Assembly: GCA_021778975.1 (NCBI GenBank)
Contig: JAJYBO010000053.1
Location: forward strand, 1-13,754
From: Deltaproteobacteria bacterium
GTDB lineage: Bacteria > Desulfobacterota > Desulfobacteria > Desulfobacterales > Desulfatirhabdiaceae
Length of the DNA stretch: 13,754 nt
Direction of reading: 5' to 3'
In this document: one piece after another, positions 7,327 to 13,754 of the stretch
Layout of the letters: every line of letters begins with the position of its first letter
Numbering within the stretch: position 1 is the stretch's first letter
Position numbers and translations under genes: made by a program
Notes under the pieces: model-generated
Told to the model about the DNA's origin: nothing
Databases searched by the model: none
Seen by the model: only the letters and a program-made list of their open reading frames with translations

Positions 7327-8019
7327 TTATTTATGGCAGACAAAACAGCCTTCTTTCTGCGTCTGAACACTGCCCATCACGGCTTTTTGTTTCTGGTGAC
7401 ATTCCGAGCAATCGTCCATTTTCATCCGATCCCAGGTATGTTTCTTGAATCCGAGCATATTTATGAGGCTTGCGCCTTCGATATCCCGGCTGTATCCGGA
7501 TATCCGGTTTTGTTCGTAAACCTTCAGGTGTTCGGATTCTCCAATTTTGCCGTGACAGGTGACGCAATCCATCTTCGCGGCCTTGATATGTGCGGCGTGA
7601 GAGAAAAAGACGCAGGCCGGTTGTCTGGCATAGACCAGCCAGGGGACTTCTATCCCTTTTTTGACATATTGATCCACGAATTTGGCTTCTTCGGGGCTGT
7701 TGCCCTGTACGTCTTGATGGCAGTCAATACACTGGGCCAGTTTCGGGGCGCCGGAGTAGGCGCCGTCATCGCGAAGAAAATGACAGCTTTCACATCCGTT
7801 GCTGACAACCCCGGCATGGAGGCTGTGATTGAAATCAATGGGCTGCTGTTTTCGGGAGTAAAGAAGTTTGGGAAACACGCCCCACCCAAAGGCCAGACTT
7901 GCGGCAAGCCCAATAAAAAAACATAAAACGATAATCCCTTTGGAACTGCCGCCAGGCCTGTCGGATGTTTCGACCGTCTTTTCTGAAACTGCCTGCGTTT
8001 TGTCGTCTGAGTTACTCAT
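7327..8019 (-). CDS. qrcA: Menaquinone reductase Qrc, multiheme cytochrome c subunit QrcA
   Basis: The protein has 230 residues. A charged N-terminus is followed by one membrane anchor (about 28-49), then a periplasmic domain with five CXXCH heme sites: 76-80, 97-101, 152-156, 204-208 and 225-229. Histidines such as FNHSLH (63-68) and FFSHAAH (138-144) are probable distal heme ligands, as in class III cytochromes c. In the family QrcA accepts electrons from periplasmic cytochrome c3, reduced by hydrogenases and formate dehydrogenases. Desulfovibrio QrcA is described as hexaheme, so this one may have one heme fewer. It is the first gene of the operon, with a GGCGGGG ribosome site, and lies downstream of a TTGACA promoter and a structured leader. 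Confidence 0.88.
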   Translation of the reverse strand: MSNSDDKTQAVSEKTVETSDRPGGSSKGIIVLCFFIGLAASLAFGWGVFPKLLYSRKQQPIDFNHSLHAGVVSNGCESCHFLRDDGAYSGAPKLAQCIDCHQDVQGNSPEEAKFVDQYVKKGIEVPWLVYARQPACVFFSHAAHIKAAKMDCVTCHGKIGESEHLKVYEQNRISGYSRDIEGASLINMLGFKKHTWDRMKMDDCSECHQKQKAVMGSVQTQKEGCFVCHK

Positions 8020-8044
8020 GGAAACCCCGCCACGCTTGTTAGTG

Positions 8045-8130
8045 ATAAAAAGGCTGTTTTTATATAGTAATGGCTTTGCAATTTGACCGCATCCGGCTGA
8101 CGAATCAAGCGGTCTGTGCGCAAAGCCATT
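8045..8130 (-). promoter_or_regulatory. Structured 5' leader of the qrc operon (nested hairpin)
   Basis: AATGGCTTTGC (8069-8079) and GCAAAGCCATT (8120-8130) are perfect 11-bp inverted repeats, with a second pair nested inside: GACCGC (8085-8090) and GCGGTC (8109-8114). Closer to qrcA, ATAAAAA/TTTTTAT (8045-8063) forms an A/T stem around GGCTG. On the minus strand no T-run follows the large hairpin directly, so it is not a clear intrinsic terminator. If transcription starts at the promoter at 8189-8217, this is in the 5' leader and could affect mRNA stability or translation. It could also be the 3' end structure of the thi4 transcript. Confidence 0.5.
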
Positions 8131-8188
8131 GATTTGAGCGATATGGTTGGGGCTGTTCGACCTGGATTGAACCGCCTCTACTCAGAGT

Positions 8189-8217
8189 TTTCTATCTGTC
8201 ACATTCGGATTTGTCAA
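8189..8217 (-). promoter_or_regulatory. Promoter of the qrc operon (sigma-70 type)
   Basis: On the minus strand, TTGACA (complement of 8212-8217), a 17-base spacer and TAGAAA (complement of 8189-8194) give a near-consensus promoter. Transcription would begin near 8182, leaving a leader of about 160 bases before qrcA. Confidence 0.65.
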
Positions 8218-8251
8218 GAAAAATAGCCTCTGATCTTGTGAATGAACAGAT

Positions 8252-8263
8252 GACGGCTTCGTA
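8252..8263. repeat. Fragment of the dispersed repeat after thi4
   Basis: GACGGCTTCGTA is identical to the first 12 bases of the element at 1488. It sits directly after the thi4 stop codon (8265-8267). It is too short to be certain. Confidence 0.35.
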
Positions 8264-8264
8264 C

Positions 8265-9050
8265 TTATGACAGTCGGGATACCAGCTCGGACGCCACCTT
8301 CACACCCGAAAGAAGCATCCCGCCGAAAATAGGCCCCATGCGCGGCCCCCCAAAGGTCGCGTTGGCCGCCATGCCTGCGACATATAATCCGGGGAAAATT
8401 TCCTGCGTGTTCTGCATCGTGTCGTTTTCAGCCCGCTCAGCCCACATGGATTTTTCGCCTTCAATCTGACCGGTGGGGGTGTGCAGTTTTCCCGGAACCT
8501 TACGCTGAACCACCTTGACCACCTCCGTAGCATGGCCGGTCGCGTCAATGACAAACCGGGCGCGTATAGACAGGGGATCTACGTGCAAGCCGGACATTTC
8601 CACTGGTGACCAGTTGATGACAAGACCGGTAATTTGTTCCGGACGCATCATGACATCTTCCACGGAAACGCAGTTGAAAATATTGACACCCGCGCGAACG
8701 GCGCCGGCCGTCAGTGTCGCCACGGTTTCGATAGCGTCCGCGGTATAGTAGTTTTGTTCATACCGGCGATACCGCACGCCGAAATCATCCAAAACATGCA
8801 GGGCGTCCTCCTGCACCACAATTTCATTGAAGAGCATTCCGCCGCCCCACATGCCGCCGCCGATGCTCAGTTTTCGTTCGAACAGCGCCACCTTTTTTCC
8901 GGCTTTCGCCAGATAATATCCTGCCACCAGCCCGGACGGCCCACCACCGACAATCACCACATCGCTTTCCAGATGACTGCGTAATTTTTCAATATACCGG
9001 TCAATAATTGCCCGGCTGATAATGACCTCATCGAGTGCTGCCTGTTCCAT
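8265..9050 (-). CDS. thi4: Thi4-family thiazole synthase, sulfide-dependent type
   Basis: The protein has 261 residues. Thi4 makes the adenylated thiazole half of thiamine from NAD, glycine and a sulfur source, with iron. The dinucleotide fold is clear: VVIVGGGPSGLVAGYYLAKA (31-50), FERKLSIGGGMWGGGM (57-72), and the C-terminal GLYVAGMAA...GPRMGPIFGGMLLSGVKVA (221-252). In yeast Thi4 the sulfur-donor cysteine sits in CCMDP; here the matching segment is GLHVDP with H156, as in the methanococcal enzyme that uses free sulfide and turns over repeatedly. Older annotations call such proteins ribose-1,5-bisphosphate isomerase or FAD-dependent oxidoreductase. CAGGAG lies about 8 bases before the ATG. 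The gene stands alone behind a TPP riboswitch, which confirms the thiamine role. Confidence 0.93.
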   Translation of the reverse strand: MEQAALDEVIISRAIIDRYIEKLRSHLESDVVIVGGGPSGLVAGYYLAKAGKKVALFERKLSIGGGMWGGGMLFNEIVVQEDALHVLDDFGVRYRRYEQNYYTADAIETVATLTAGAVRAGVNIFNCVSVEDVMMRPEQITGLVINWSPVEMSGLHVDPLSIRARFVIDATGHATEVVKVVQRKVPGKLHTPTGQIEGEKSMWAERAENDTMQNTQEIFPGLYVAGMAANATFGGPRMGPIFGGMLLSGVKVASELVSRLS

Positions 9051-9073
9051 AAAGTTTCTCCTGTGTTGGTTGA

Positions 9074-9093
9074 CGACTTATTACGAGAGCATC
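9074..9093. repeat. Copy of the dispersed repeat module in the thi4 leader
   Basis: CGACTTATTACGAGAGCATC matches the inverted complement of 11210-11229 at 19 of 20 bases. It lies between the riboswitch terminator and the thi4 ribosome site, so it is transcribed whenever the switch is open. Confidence 0.65.
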
Positions 9094-9112
9094 CAAATTG
9101 ATCGCTCCAAAC

Positions 9113-9149
9113 AAAAAAACCGTTTTCCTGAAAAACAGGAAAACGGTTT
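9113..9149 (-). terminator. Intrinsic terminator of the TPP riboswitch
   Basis: On the minus strand CCGTTTTCCTG (complement of 9136-9146), a 5-base TTTTT loop and CAGGAAAACGG (complement of 9120-9130) form a perfect 11-bp stem, followed by seven T (9119-9113). Flanking A/T bases can extend it to 14 pairs. Its 5' arm can instead pair with the 3' end of the aptamer (9172-9181). Confidence 0.93.
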
Positions 9150-9171
9150 GAGGACAGTTTGTTATCGTCTT

Positions 9172-9263
9172 CCGTTTTCCTACGCAGGTATGATCCTGAT
9201 CAGGTTTCAGGGTTACTCATTGCAAACATGAGTTCTCAGCCGGCAGACCGGCACCCCTAACGG
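9172..9263 (-). ncRNA. TPP riboswitch (THI element) controlling thi4
   Basis: The conserved thi-box blocks are all present, read on the minus strand: AGGGGTGC (complement of 9251-9258), CTGAGA (9234-9239), ACCTGATC (9198-9205) and GGATCATACCTGCG (9183-9196) leading into TAGGAAAACGG. The closing stem P1 is CCGTT (9263-9259) with AACGG (9176-9172). The segment AGGAAAACGG (9181-9172) is identical to the terminator's 3' arm. Without TPP it can pair with the terminator's 5' arm (antiterminator, 10 pairs). With TPP bound, P1 holds it and the terminator forms, shutting off thi4. Confidence 0.95.
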
Positions 9264-9281
9264 TATTCCATGTAGATTTTT

Positions 9282-9311
9282 TTTATAACACGACTGGCAT
9301 CCCAATGGCAA
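9282..9311 (-). promoter_or_regulatory. Promoter of the riboswitch-thi4 unit
   Basis: On the minus strand TTGCCA (complement of 9306-9311), an 18-base spacer and TATAAA (complement of 9282-9287) lie just upstream of the riboswitch, placing the transcript start near 9275. In the 9051-9370 stretch without protein genes, the contents are the thi4 ribosome site, a repeat copy, the riboswitch with its terminator, this promoter and the weak terminator at 9311-9349. Confidence 0.6.
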
Positions 9312-9349
9312 TAAAACTCAGGTAATTTCCGACAAATGTCTTCCTGAGC
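9311..9349 (-). terminator. Weak candidate terminator after yejA
   Basis: On the minus strand CTCAGG (complement of 9344-9349) and CCTGAG (complement of 9317-9322) form a 6-bp stem with a 21-base loop that holds a small GACA/TGTC stem, followed by TTTTATT. It is 22 bases after the yejA stop. The stem is short and the T-run broken. The end overlaps the -35 box of the thi4 promoter. Confidence 0.35.
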
Positions 9350-9370
9350 TGATTTGCGAAATTATCGTAT

Positions 9371-11188
9371 TCATTTCACCGGTGGTTCCGTCTGATAGGT
9401 TTTGTCCACAATCGTCACCGGCGGAAACGGGTGATCTTCCTTCATGGCCTTCAGGGTTTCATCATGGCGTTTCTGGTCATACCAGAACAATCCGCCGGTG
9501 ACGCTGTTGAAGGGATCAAAAATATCGTTCGTCTGACGGGTTCCCAGCGGCGTCGGCAACCGCCACCATCGCCAGTAAGCCTCACGCGTATAAGGAATCA
9601 TGAATGTCGGAACAAACATTCCAATTTCCTGAATCCGCTGCTGAATCTCATGAGACAGACGAATCCGGTCCGCCTCGCTCAACGAGTTGCGATATGCGTC
9701 AATCAGACTGTCCATTTTCGGATCGTCGGTATTGGTGATGTTGTTGGTCTGGGGTTTGTGCGCATTCACCGAATGAAAAAATTCCCAGTACTGAGGTCGC
9801 AGCGACGTACTCCACCCCATCCAGGCCACATCGAAATTTTTTTCTAAAATTTGCTTAAACGCCGCCGCCGGGTCGCTGAGCTGAAGTCTCAGCTCGATAC
9901 CAGCCTTTTTGGCCTCTTCTTTGAGGACAACAAGCCGCGGGGTGTATTCGGCAAGGCTGTACAACACCTCGACGGAAAACCGTCCGCCGTTTTTCTCCCA
10001 TATGCCATCGGCCCCGCGGCGCCAGCCAGACGCCTTCATGTAATGCTCCACTTTGGCCAGGTCGAATCCTCTGGCCTTGATGGTGTTGTCCGTGTAACGG
10101 CCATAGCCCACATATGCCTGCTCCAGACGATAATAATCGCCGCGGAGGACTTCATCAATCACCTTCTGGATATTCATGGCATGGGCGAATGCGTAGCGGA
10201 CACCGGAATCTTTGAAAATATCCCGATCCATATTCAGCCACATCCCCGTTGCTGACCGCGGTTTGTCGTTGAAAAACCAGGCTTTCTCGACATACCCGTT
10301 TTCAAAGATCGGAATCCGGCATTTGTCGCGCCAGTACTGGGGCATCACCAGACCAAAAACATCCTGTTTTCCTTTTTTAAAATACTCCCAGAGCATATTG
10401 AAGTCGCGCACGACTGTGAAGCTGACGCGATCCACGTTAAACCGGTTTTTAAAATACCGGAGGTCTTTGCCCCACCAGTCTTTTTTGCGTTTGAAGTGAA
10501 TATATTTTCCCATCTGAAAATCGGATATCTGATACGGCCCTGTGTTGGGAACAATCTTCCAGTTATAGCGTGAAACAAAGTCCGAACTCAGCGCGCCATA
10601 ATAATGCCGCGGGGTCGGGCTGATGGCCAGTTTCAGATACAGATCCGGCTCCGCTTTTTTTCCCACCACCGCGATGGTATAGGGATCATAGACAATCACG
10701 CGGTCAATTTCATGGGTATAAAAATCGTTGTACCACGGAGCGACAATGTATTTTGAACGCATGAATTCCAGCGTGAAGACGTAATCGTCCGCGGTGACCA
10801 GTTTTCCGTAGGCCCAGGTGGCATTGGGATTCAGCTTGAAGTACATGGTCTTGCCATCTTTATCGAAAGCCCAGTGCGTAGCCAGTTCAGGGATGATGTT
10901 GCCGGTATTGGGGTGGATGTCAATCAGACTGAGATTGTTGTTCAGGATAAAATCCCGGAAACTGCCGTTGGAGTCCGGCCCGACAGTTCGAAATGTCAGC
11001 GGAAAACTCAGCACCGCGGTATTCAACGCGCCGCCCTTGATCGCGTCCGAAGACGCATACACGGGATCCGAATCGTTGGTCAGCCAGTGAATGTCCGCCG
11101 GCAAATGGGGCGTTTCCGCCATAGATGCCGCCGCCATTGCCATGATCATTATCACGGTGAACGATATCAGACGCCATTTCGTTTGCAT
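9371..11188 (-). CDS. yejA: YejA-like periplasmic peptide-binding protein (SBP family 5)
   Basis: The protein has 605 residues, matching the length of E. coli YejA, the binding protein of the YejABEF importer for microcin C-like and other peptides. A signal peptide is at 1-24 (basic start, hydrophobic run, cleavage likely after ASMA). There is no lipobox, so it should be a soluble periplasmic protein. Family-5 features include the early SFPLTFRTVGPDSNGSF and NNLSLIDIHPNTG segments, ATWAYGKLVTADDYVFTLEF, and the NTGPYQISDF stretch. The start at 11188 is preferred because GAGGAA lies about 6 bases upstream and the signal peptide follows at once. The longer reading from 11260 adds 24 residues, half of them encoded by a dispersed repeat. 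It is the last gene of the yejB-yejE-yejA group. Substrate is inferred, not proven. Confidence 0.87.
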   Translation of the reverse strand: MQTKWRLISFTVIMIMAMAAASMAETPHLPADIHWLTNDSDPVYASSDAIKGGALNTAVLSFPLTFRTVGPDSNGSFRDFILNNNLSLIDIHPNTGNIIPELATHWAFDKDGKTMYFKLNPNATWAYGKLVTADDYVFTLEFMRSKYIVAPWYNDFYTHEIDRVIVYDPYTIAVVGKKAEPDLYLKLAISPTPRHYYGALSSDFVSRYNWKIVPNTGPYQISDFQMGKYIHFKRKKDWWGKDLRYFKNRFNVDRVSFTVVRDFNMLWEYFKKGKQDVFGLVMPQYWRDKCRIPIFENGYVEKAWFFNDKPRSATGMWLNMDRDIFKDSGVRYAFAHAMNIQKVIDEVLRGDYYRLEQAYVGYGRYTDNTIKARGFDLAKVEHYMKASGWRRGADGIWEKNGGRFSVEVLYSLAEYTPRLVVLKEEAKKAGIELRLQLSDPAAAFKQILEKNFDVAWMGWSTSLRPQYWEFFHSVNAHKPQTNNITNTDDPKMDSLIDAYRNSLSEADRIRLSHEIQQRIQEIGMFVPTFMIPYTREAYWRWWRLPTPLGTRQTNDIFDPFNSVTGGLFWYDQKRHDETLKAMKEDHPFPPVTIVDKTYQTEPPVK

Positions 11189-11209
11189 GTCAATTCCTCG
11201 ATTATTCGT

Positions 11210-11252
11210 GATGCTCTCGTAAAAAGTCGAATTTCTGACGGCTTTGTAAAAA
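11210..11252. repeat. Dispersed repeat copy between yejE and yejA
   Basis: Inverted relative to 1596-1638, these 43 bases match that copy at 41 positions (modules GATGCTCTCGTAAAAAGTCG and GACGGCTTTGTAAAAA). The repeat fills most of the 68-bp gap between the two transporter genes. It creates an in-frame upstream ATG for yejA that overlaps the yejE stop as ATGA. Confidence 0.8.
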
Positions 11253-11256
11253 TCCG

Positions 11257-12297
11257 TCATTCGTAAGTCGTATAAAGTTTTGGGTCAAACGCTTCCCGCA
11301 CCGCCTCGCCGATGAATGTCACGATAATCAGGGTAAAGACCATCGCGGCGATGACCGACCCGGAAATCCACCAGGCGTCCATGTTGTCCCACCCCTGCTG
11401 CAACAGCTCTCCCCAGCTTGGTGTCGGCGGCGCGAGTCCGAATCCCAGATAGTCCAGTGAGGTCAGCGCCACAATGCCGCCGGCAATCGAAAAGGGCGCA
11501 TAGGTGACAATTACGGAAACAACATTGGGGATGATATGCTTGAAAATGATACGAATGTCCGACGCTCCCAGCGCTTTGGCCGCCAGCGCGTATTCCCGCT
11601 CCCGCTCTTTATAGGTGGCGGTGCGCATCGTCCAGGTCAGACCGGTCCAGCCGAAACACGCCATAATCAAAATTAAAATGAAAAAGTTGGGCGCCACAAT
11701 CGAAGAAATAATGATAATGACATAAAGAAACGGAACGTTGGACCATATTTCGATAAGCCTTTGAAAAACAAGATCGAAAACACCGCCCCAATAGCCCATG
11801 ATACAACCCAGCGAGACACCGATCGTGTAATTGACCACCAGAAGTGTCAGAGAGAAAAAGATGGCGATCCGGAATCCATAGACAAGTCTGGCGACAATAT
11901 CGCGTCCGGAGCTGTCCGTACCCAGAAAATGACGGTCCGCGAACGACGGCGGAAATGGGGGATAGGCGTGTTCGCGCAAGTCGTTTTCGTAGGGGTTGAA
12001 GGGGATTGGCGGCATCCACACCCGGTTGCCGGTGTTTTCTTTTTGAAACAAAAGGGAAAGCTTCCGGTAATTGGTTTCGTAAGGGTAATCCAGCCCGAAG
12101 CGTGTTCCGGGAATCATTTCTCCATACGTCGGAAAATAATAATGCCCCTGATACCGCACCACCAGCGCCCGACTGTTGATCAGAAGCTCCGCTGCCAGCG
12201 AGGCCGCGATCAATACGCAAAAGATAATGAATGCGTAATATCCGCGGCGAATGGACTTGAACCGGCGCAGCTTTTTTCGGGTCAGAGGGCTGAACAT
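11257..12297 (-). CDS. yejE: YejE-like ABC peptide transporter permease
   Basis: The protein has 346 residues, of the OppC/DppC permease type. It has an N-terminal helix (about 20-40), a long periplasmic stretch with the HFLGTDSSGRD signature (123-133), then five membrane helices. The EAA loop that contacts the ATPase is near 236-258 (EYALAAKALGASDIRIIFKH). The start SIRRGYYAFIIF and the end FIGEAVREAFDPK match E. coli YejE closely. It forms the membrane channel with YejB. It starts 18 bases after the yejB stop; a GGAG lies rather far (about 13 bases) from the ATG, so translation may depend on coupling with yejB. The assignment as peptide permease is strong and as YejE quite strong. Confidence 0.9.
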   Translation of the reverse strand: MFSPLTRKKLRRFKSIRRGYYAFIIFCVLIAASLAAELLINSRALVVRYQGHYYFPTYGEMIPGTRFGLDYPYETNYRKLSLLFQKENTGNRVWMPPIPFNPYENDLREHAYPPFPPSFADRHFLGTDSSGRDIVARLVYGFRIAIFFSLTLLVVNYTIGVSLGCIMGYWGGVFDLVFQRLIEIWSNVPFLYVIIIISSIVAPNFFILILIMACFGWTGLTWTMRTATYKEREREYALAAKALGASDIRIIFKHIIPNVVSVIVTYAPFSIAGGIVALTSLDYLGFGLAPPTPSWGELLQQGWDNMDAWWISGSVIAAMVFTLIIVTFIGEAVREAFDPKLYTTYE

Positions 12298-12315
12298 CGC
12301 GATATTGGCGCTCCG

Positions 12316-13356
12316 CTACCGCTTATAACCGAACCGCACGCGAGGATCTACCAGCGCCACGCAGATGTCGGAAACGATGTTTCCTGCCATGAACAGCAGG
12401 GAAGAAATCACCAGTATCCCCATGACCACCGGATAATCCCGGTCAACGATGGATTCATAGCCAAGAAGCCCCATTCCGTTGATATTGAAAACTTTTTCGA
12501 TCAGAAATGAACCGCTCAGAACAATGGAAAGGTTGTCTCCAAATGTGGTGGCGACCGGAATCAAACTGTTGCGCAGGGCATGGCGAAACACAGCCTGTTT
12601 GAAAGAAAGCCCTTTGGCAATGGCGGTGCGGACGTAATCGGATGCAAGATTGTCCATCAGGGAATTCTTGACAAGCAGCGTCAGTACCGAAAATGACCCC
12701 AAGACATAGGCCGTCAGCGGCAGCGCGGTATGCCAGAGGATATCGGCGGTTTTCTGAAGCAGCGTAAAATCTTCAAAATCATCGCTCACCAGCCCTCCCA
12801 GCGGAAAAAATTCCCAATGAGACGCCAGCAGCAGCAGCAGCAGCACGCCCGCCACCCAGCCCGGAATGGCGTATCCCGTAAAAATCACGGCCGATGAAAC
12901 GTTGTCGTACATGCTGTGATGGCGAACCGCTTTGGAAATCCCCAGGGGAATGCAAATCCCATAGACCATGACCATCGTCATGGATCCGAAATACAGAGAA
13001 ATGGGTATCCGACTGCAAATCATGTTCCAGACCGGTTCATAATAGCGGGTGGAAGTTCCCAGATCGCCGTGAAGCACCTTCCACAGCCACTGACAGTAAC
13101 TTTGCCACACGGGCTTGTCGAACCCGTAGTAGGCTTTCAGCATTTGAATCTGATCCGGAGAAAGCGGCTGACTCTGGCGTTCACTGCCGCCCCCCGAAAC
13201 AGGCCCGCCCTCCCGGGTGCGCATCTGCTGGGCTTCGAGCATCATGCGCTCCACAGGGCCTCCGGGCACCATCCGGGTGATGGCAAACACCAGCAGCGTA
13301 ACGCCCAGAAACGTCGGGATGATGAGCAGCATTCTCCGAATGAAATAGGCGGCCAC
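12316..13356 (-). CDS. yejB: YejB-like ABC peptide transporter permease
   Basis: The protein has 346 residues, of the OppB/DppB permease type. The first helix follows YFIRRMLLIIPTFLGVTLL, almost the same as the E. coli YejB start. A periplasmic region follows, then five more helices and the EAA loop near 239-262 (SDYVRTAIAKGLSFKQAVFR). The end has the usual ALVDPRVRFG. The start codon is GTG at 13356, chosen because it gives the family N-terminus; AGGA lies about 10 bases upstream. It begins three bases after the stop of the preceding Tim44-like gene, so the two are probably co-transcribed. The protein has a Gly/Ser-rich insert (about 50-62, GGPVSGGGSERQS) in the periplasmic region. Confidence 0.9.
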   Translation of the reverse strand: MAAYFIRRMLLIIPTFLGVTLLVFAITRMVPGGPVERMMLEAQQMRTREGGPVSGGGSERQSQPLSPDQIQMLKAYYGFDKPVWQSYCQWLWKVLHGDLGTSTRYYEPVWNMICSRIPISLYFGSMTMVMVYGICIPLGISKAVRHHSMYDNVSSAVIFTGYAIPGWVAGVLLLLLLASHWEFFPLGGLVSDDFEDFTLLQKTADILWHTALPLTAYVLGSFSVLTLLVKNSLMDNLASDYVRTAIAKGLSFKQAVFRHALRNSLIPVATTFGDNLSIVLSGSFLIEKVFNINGMGLLGYESIVDRDYPVVMGILVISSLLFMAGNIVSDICVALVDPRVRFGYKR

Positions 13357-13359
13357 CGG

Positions 13360-13754
13360 CTATTTTTCCTGTATGCCTTCCAGCTTCCACAGGGTGGAGG
13401 CGACAGGACGCGCAAACGTCCAGTATTCCTCAAACTTAACGGGTTGAGACGGATCGCCCTTGACAACGTTGCCGCTGGCTTCCTCGACCATGTAATCCAG
13501 AAGGTTGGCGGTGAACAGCACCTTTATATAGACTTCCTGGCCTTCCTGACCGGCATCCACAATTTCGATGTGACGCACCGCGATGTTTTCGAGACGGTTG
13601 ATCAGACCTTTCTGCTTCAACTCCGCGAATTTAACGTCATATTCCGACTTCAGTTGCTGACCGATAAGCCCCTGAACCGAAACGGTATCCCGGCGCATCC
13701 AGGCGGCCTGAACCTTGAAGAAGACATCCTGCGCGATTTCCTTGAATTTTTCCG
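13360..13754 (-). CDS. Tim44-like domain protein (N-terminus outside window)
   Basis: The last 130 residues of a protein are present, and the gene enters from the window end. The fold is that of the Tim44/MBA1 domain (NTF2-like). It begins with IAQDVFFKVQAAWMRRD, typical of the AFxxIQxAWxxxD opening of bacterial Tim44-like proteins. It ends with a strand region (YIKVLFTANLLDYMVEEASG, GDPSQPVKFEEYWTFARP, STLWKLEGIQ). Bacterial members often have an N-terminal membrane helix and are thought to bind membranes or membrane proteins, but roles are little known. The missing N-terminus prevents checking for such a helix. It ends three bases before the GTG of yejB, so it may share the transporter operon, perhaps by chance of gene order. 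Confidence 0.8.
   Translation of the reverse strand, partial: EKFKEIAQDVFFKVQAAWMRRDTVSVQGLIGQQLKSEYDVKFAELKQKGLINRLENIAVRHIEIVDAGQEGQEVYIKVLFTANLLDYMVEEASGNVVKGDPSQPVKFEEYWTFARPVASTLWKLEGIQEK

Noticed and set aside
7585..7615. CVFFSH in QrcA as a possible sixth heme site
   Set aside because: It lacks the CXXCH spacing. FFSHAAH resembles a distal histidine ligand segment, and the cysteine before it looks incidental.
12825..12845. Run of CAG triplets in yejB as a microsatellite
   Set aside because: On the coding strand it is a run of CTG leucine codons in a membrane helix (VLLLLLLAS), which codon bias explains.
1..13754. CRISPR array, tRNA, rRNA, integrase, transposase, phage or defence genes
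   Set aside because: No regularly spaced repeats, no RNA-gene-like sequence, and no such protein motifs were seen on either strand.

Overview
The window looks like chromosomal DNA of an anaerobic, sulfidogenic member of the Desulfobacterota, probably a sulfate reducer of the Desulfobacteria type. The evidence is a complete qrcABCD operon (menaquinone reductase of sulfate reducers and some syntrophs), a sulfide-using type of Thi4 thiazole synthase, a YejABE-type peptide importer and short dispersed repeats. These are recognised by motif only; no database search was possible.

Layout. Positions 1-712 (minus) hold the N-terminal part of a SAM-dependent methyltransferase, cut by the window edge. 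Divergently, 880-2025 (plus) carries two molybdenum-cofactor genes: a MobA-like guanylyltransferase and a small MoaE-like protein. An inverted-repeat element lies between them and supplies the last codons and stop of mobA. Facing them is a minus-strand operon read from 8019 down to 2052: qrcA (pentaheme cytochrome c), qrcB (molybdopterin-oxidoreductase-like), qrcC (four Fe-S clusters), qrcD (NrfD-like membrane subunit), an unrecognised 54-residue one-helix membrane protein, and a CDP-diacylglycerol-pyrophosphatase-family protein with an extra cysteine-rich segment. A TTGACA-N17-TAGAAA promoter and a roughly 160-nt structured leader precede qrcA.

Positions 8265-9311 (minus) form a self-contained thiamine unit: promoter, TPP riboswitch, intrinsic terminator and thi4. 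The end of the aptamer is identical in sequence to the 3' arm of the terminator, so the switch between antiterminator and terminator can be read directly from the DNA. Upstream on the same strand (9371-13356) are yejA, yejE and yejB for an ABC peptide importer, preceded by the C-terminal Tim44-like domain of a protein truncated at the window end. No ATPase gene for the importer is present in the window.

How the genes fit together. The Qrc proteins should pass electrons from periplasmic hydrogenase or formate dehydrogenase, via cytochrome c, to menaquinone. The MobA/MoaE genes may serve molybdo- or tungsto-enzymes in general, because QrcB appears to lack the usual cysteine or selenocysteine metal ligand. 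Thi4 uses free sulfide, which such an organism has in plenty. Least described are the two extra genes after qrcD, the degenerate MoaE, and the repeat family, which appears at five or six sites and touches several gene boundaries.
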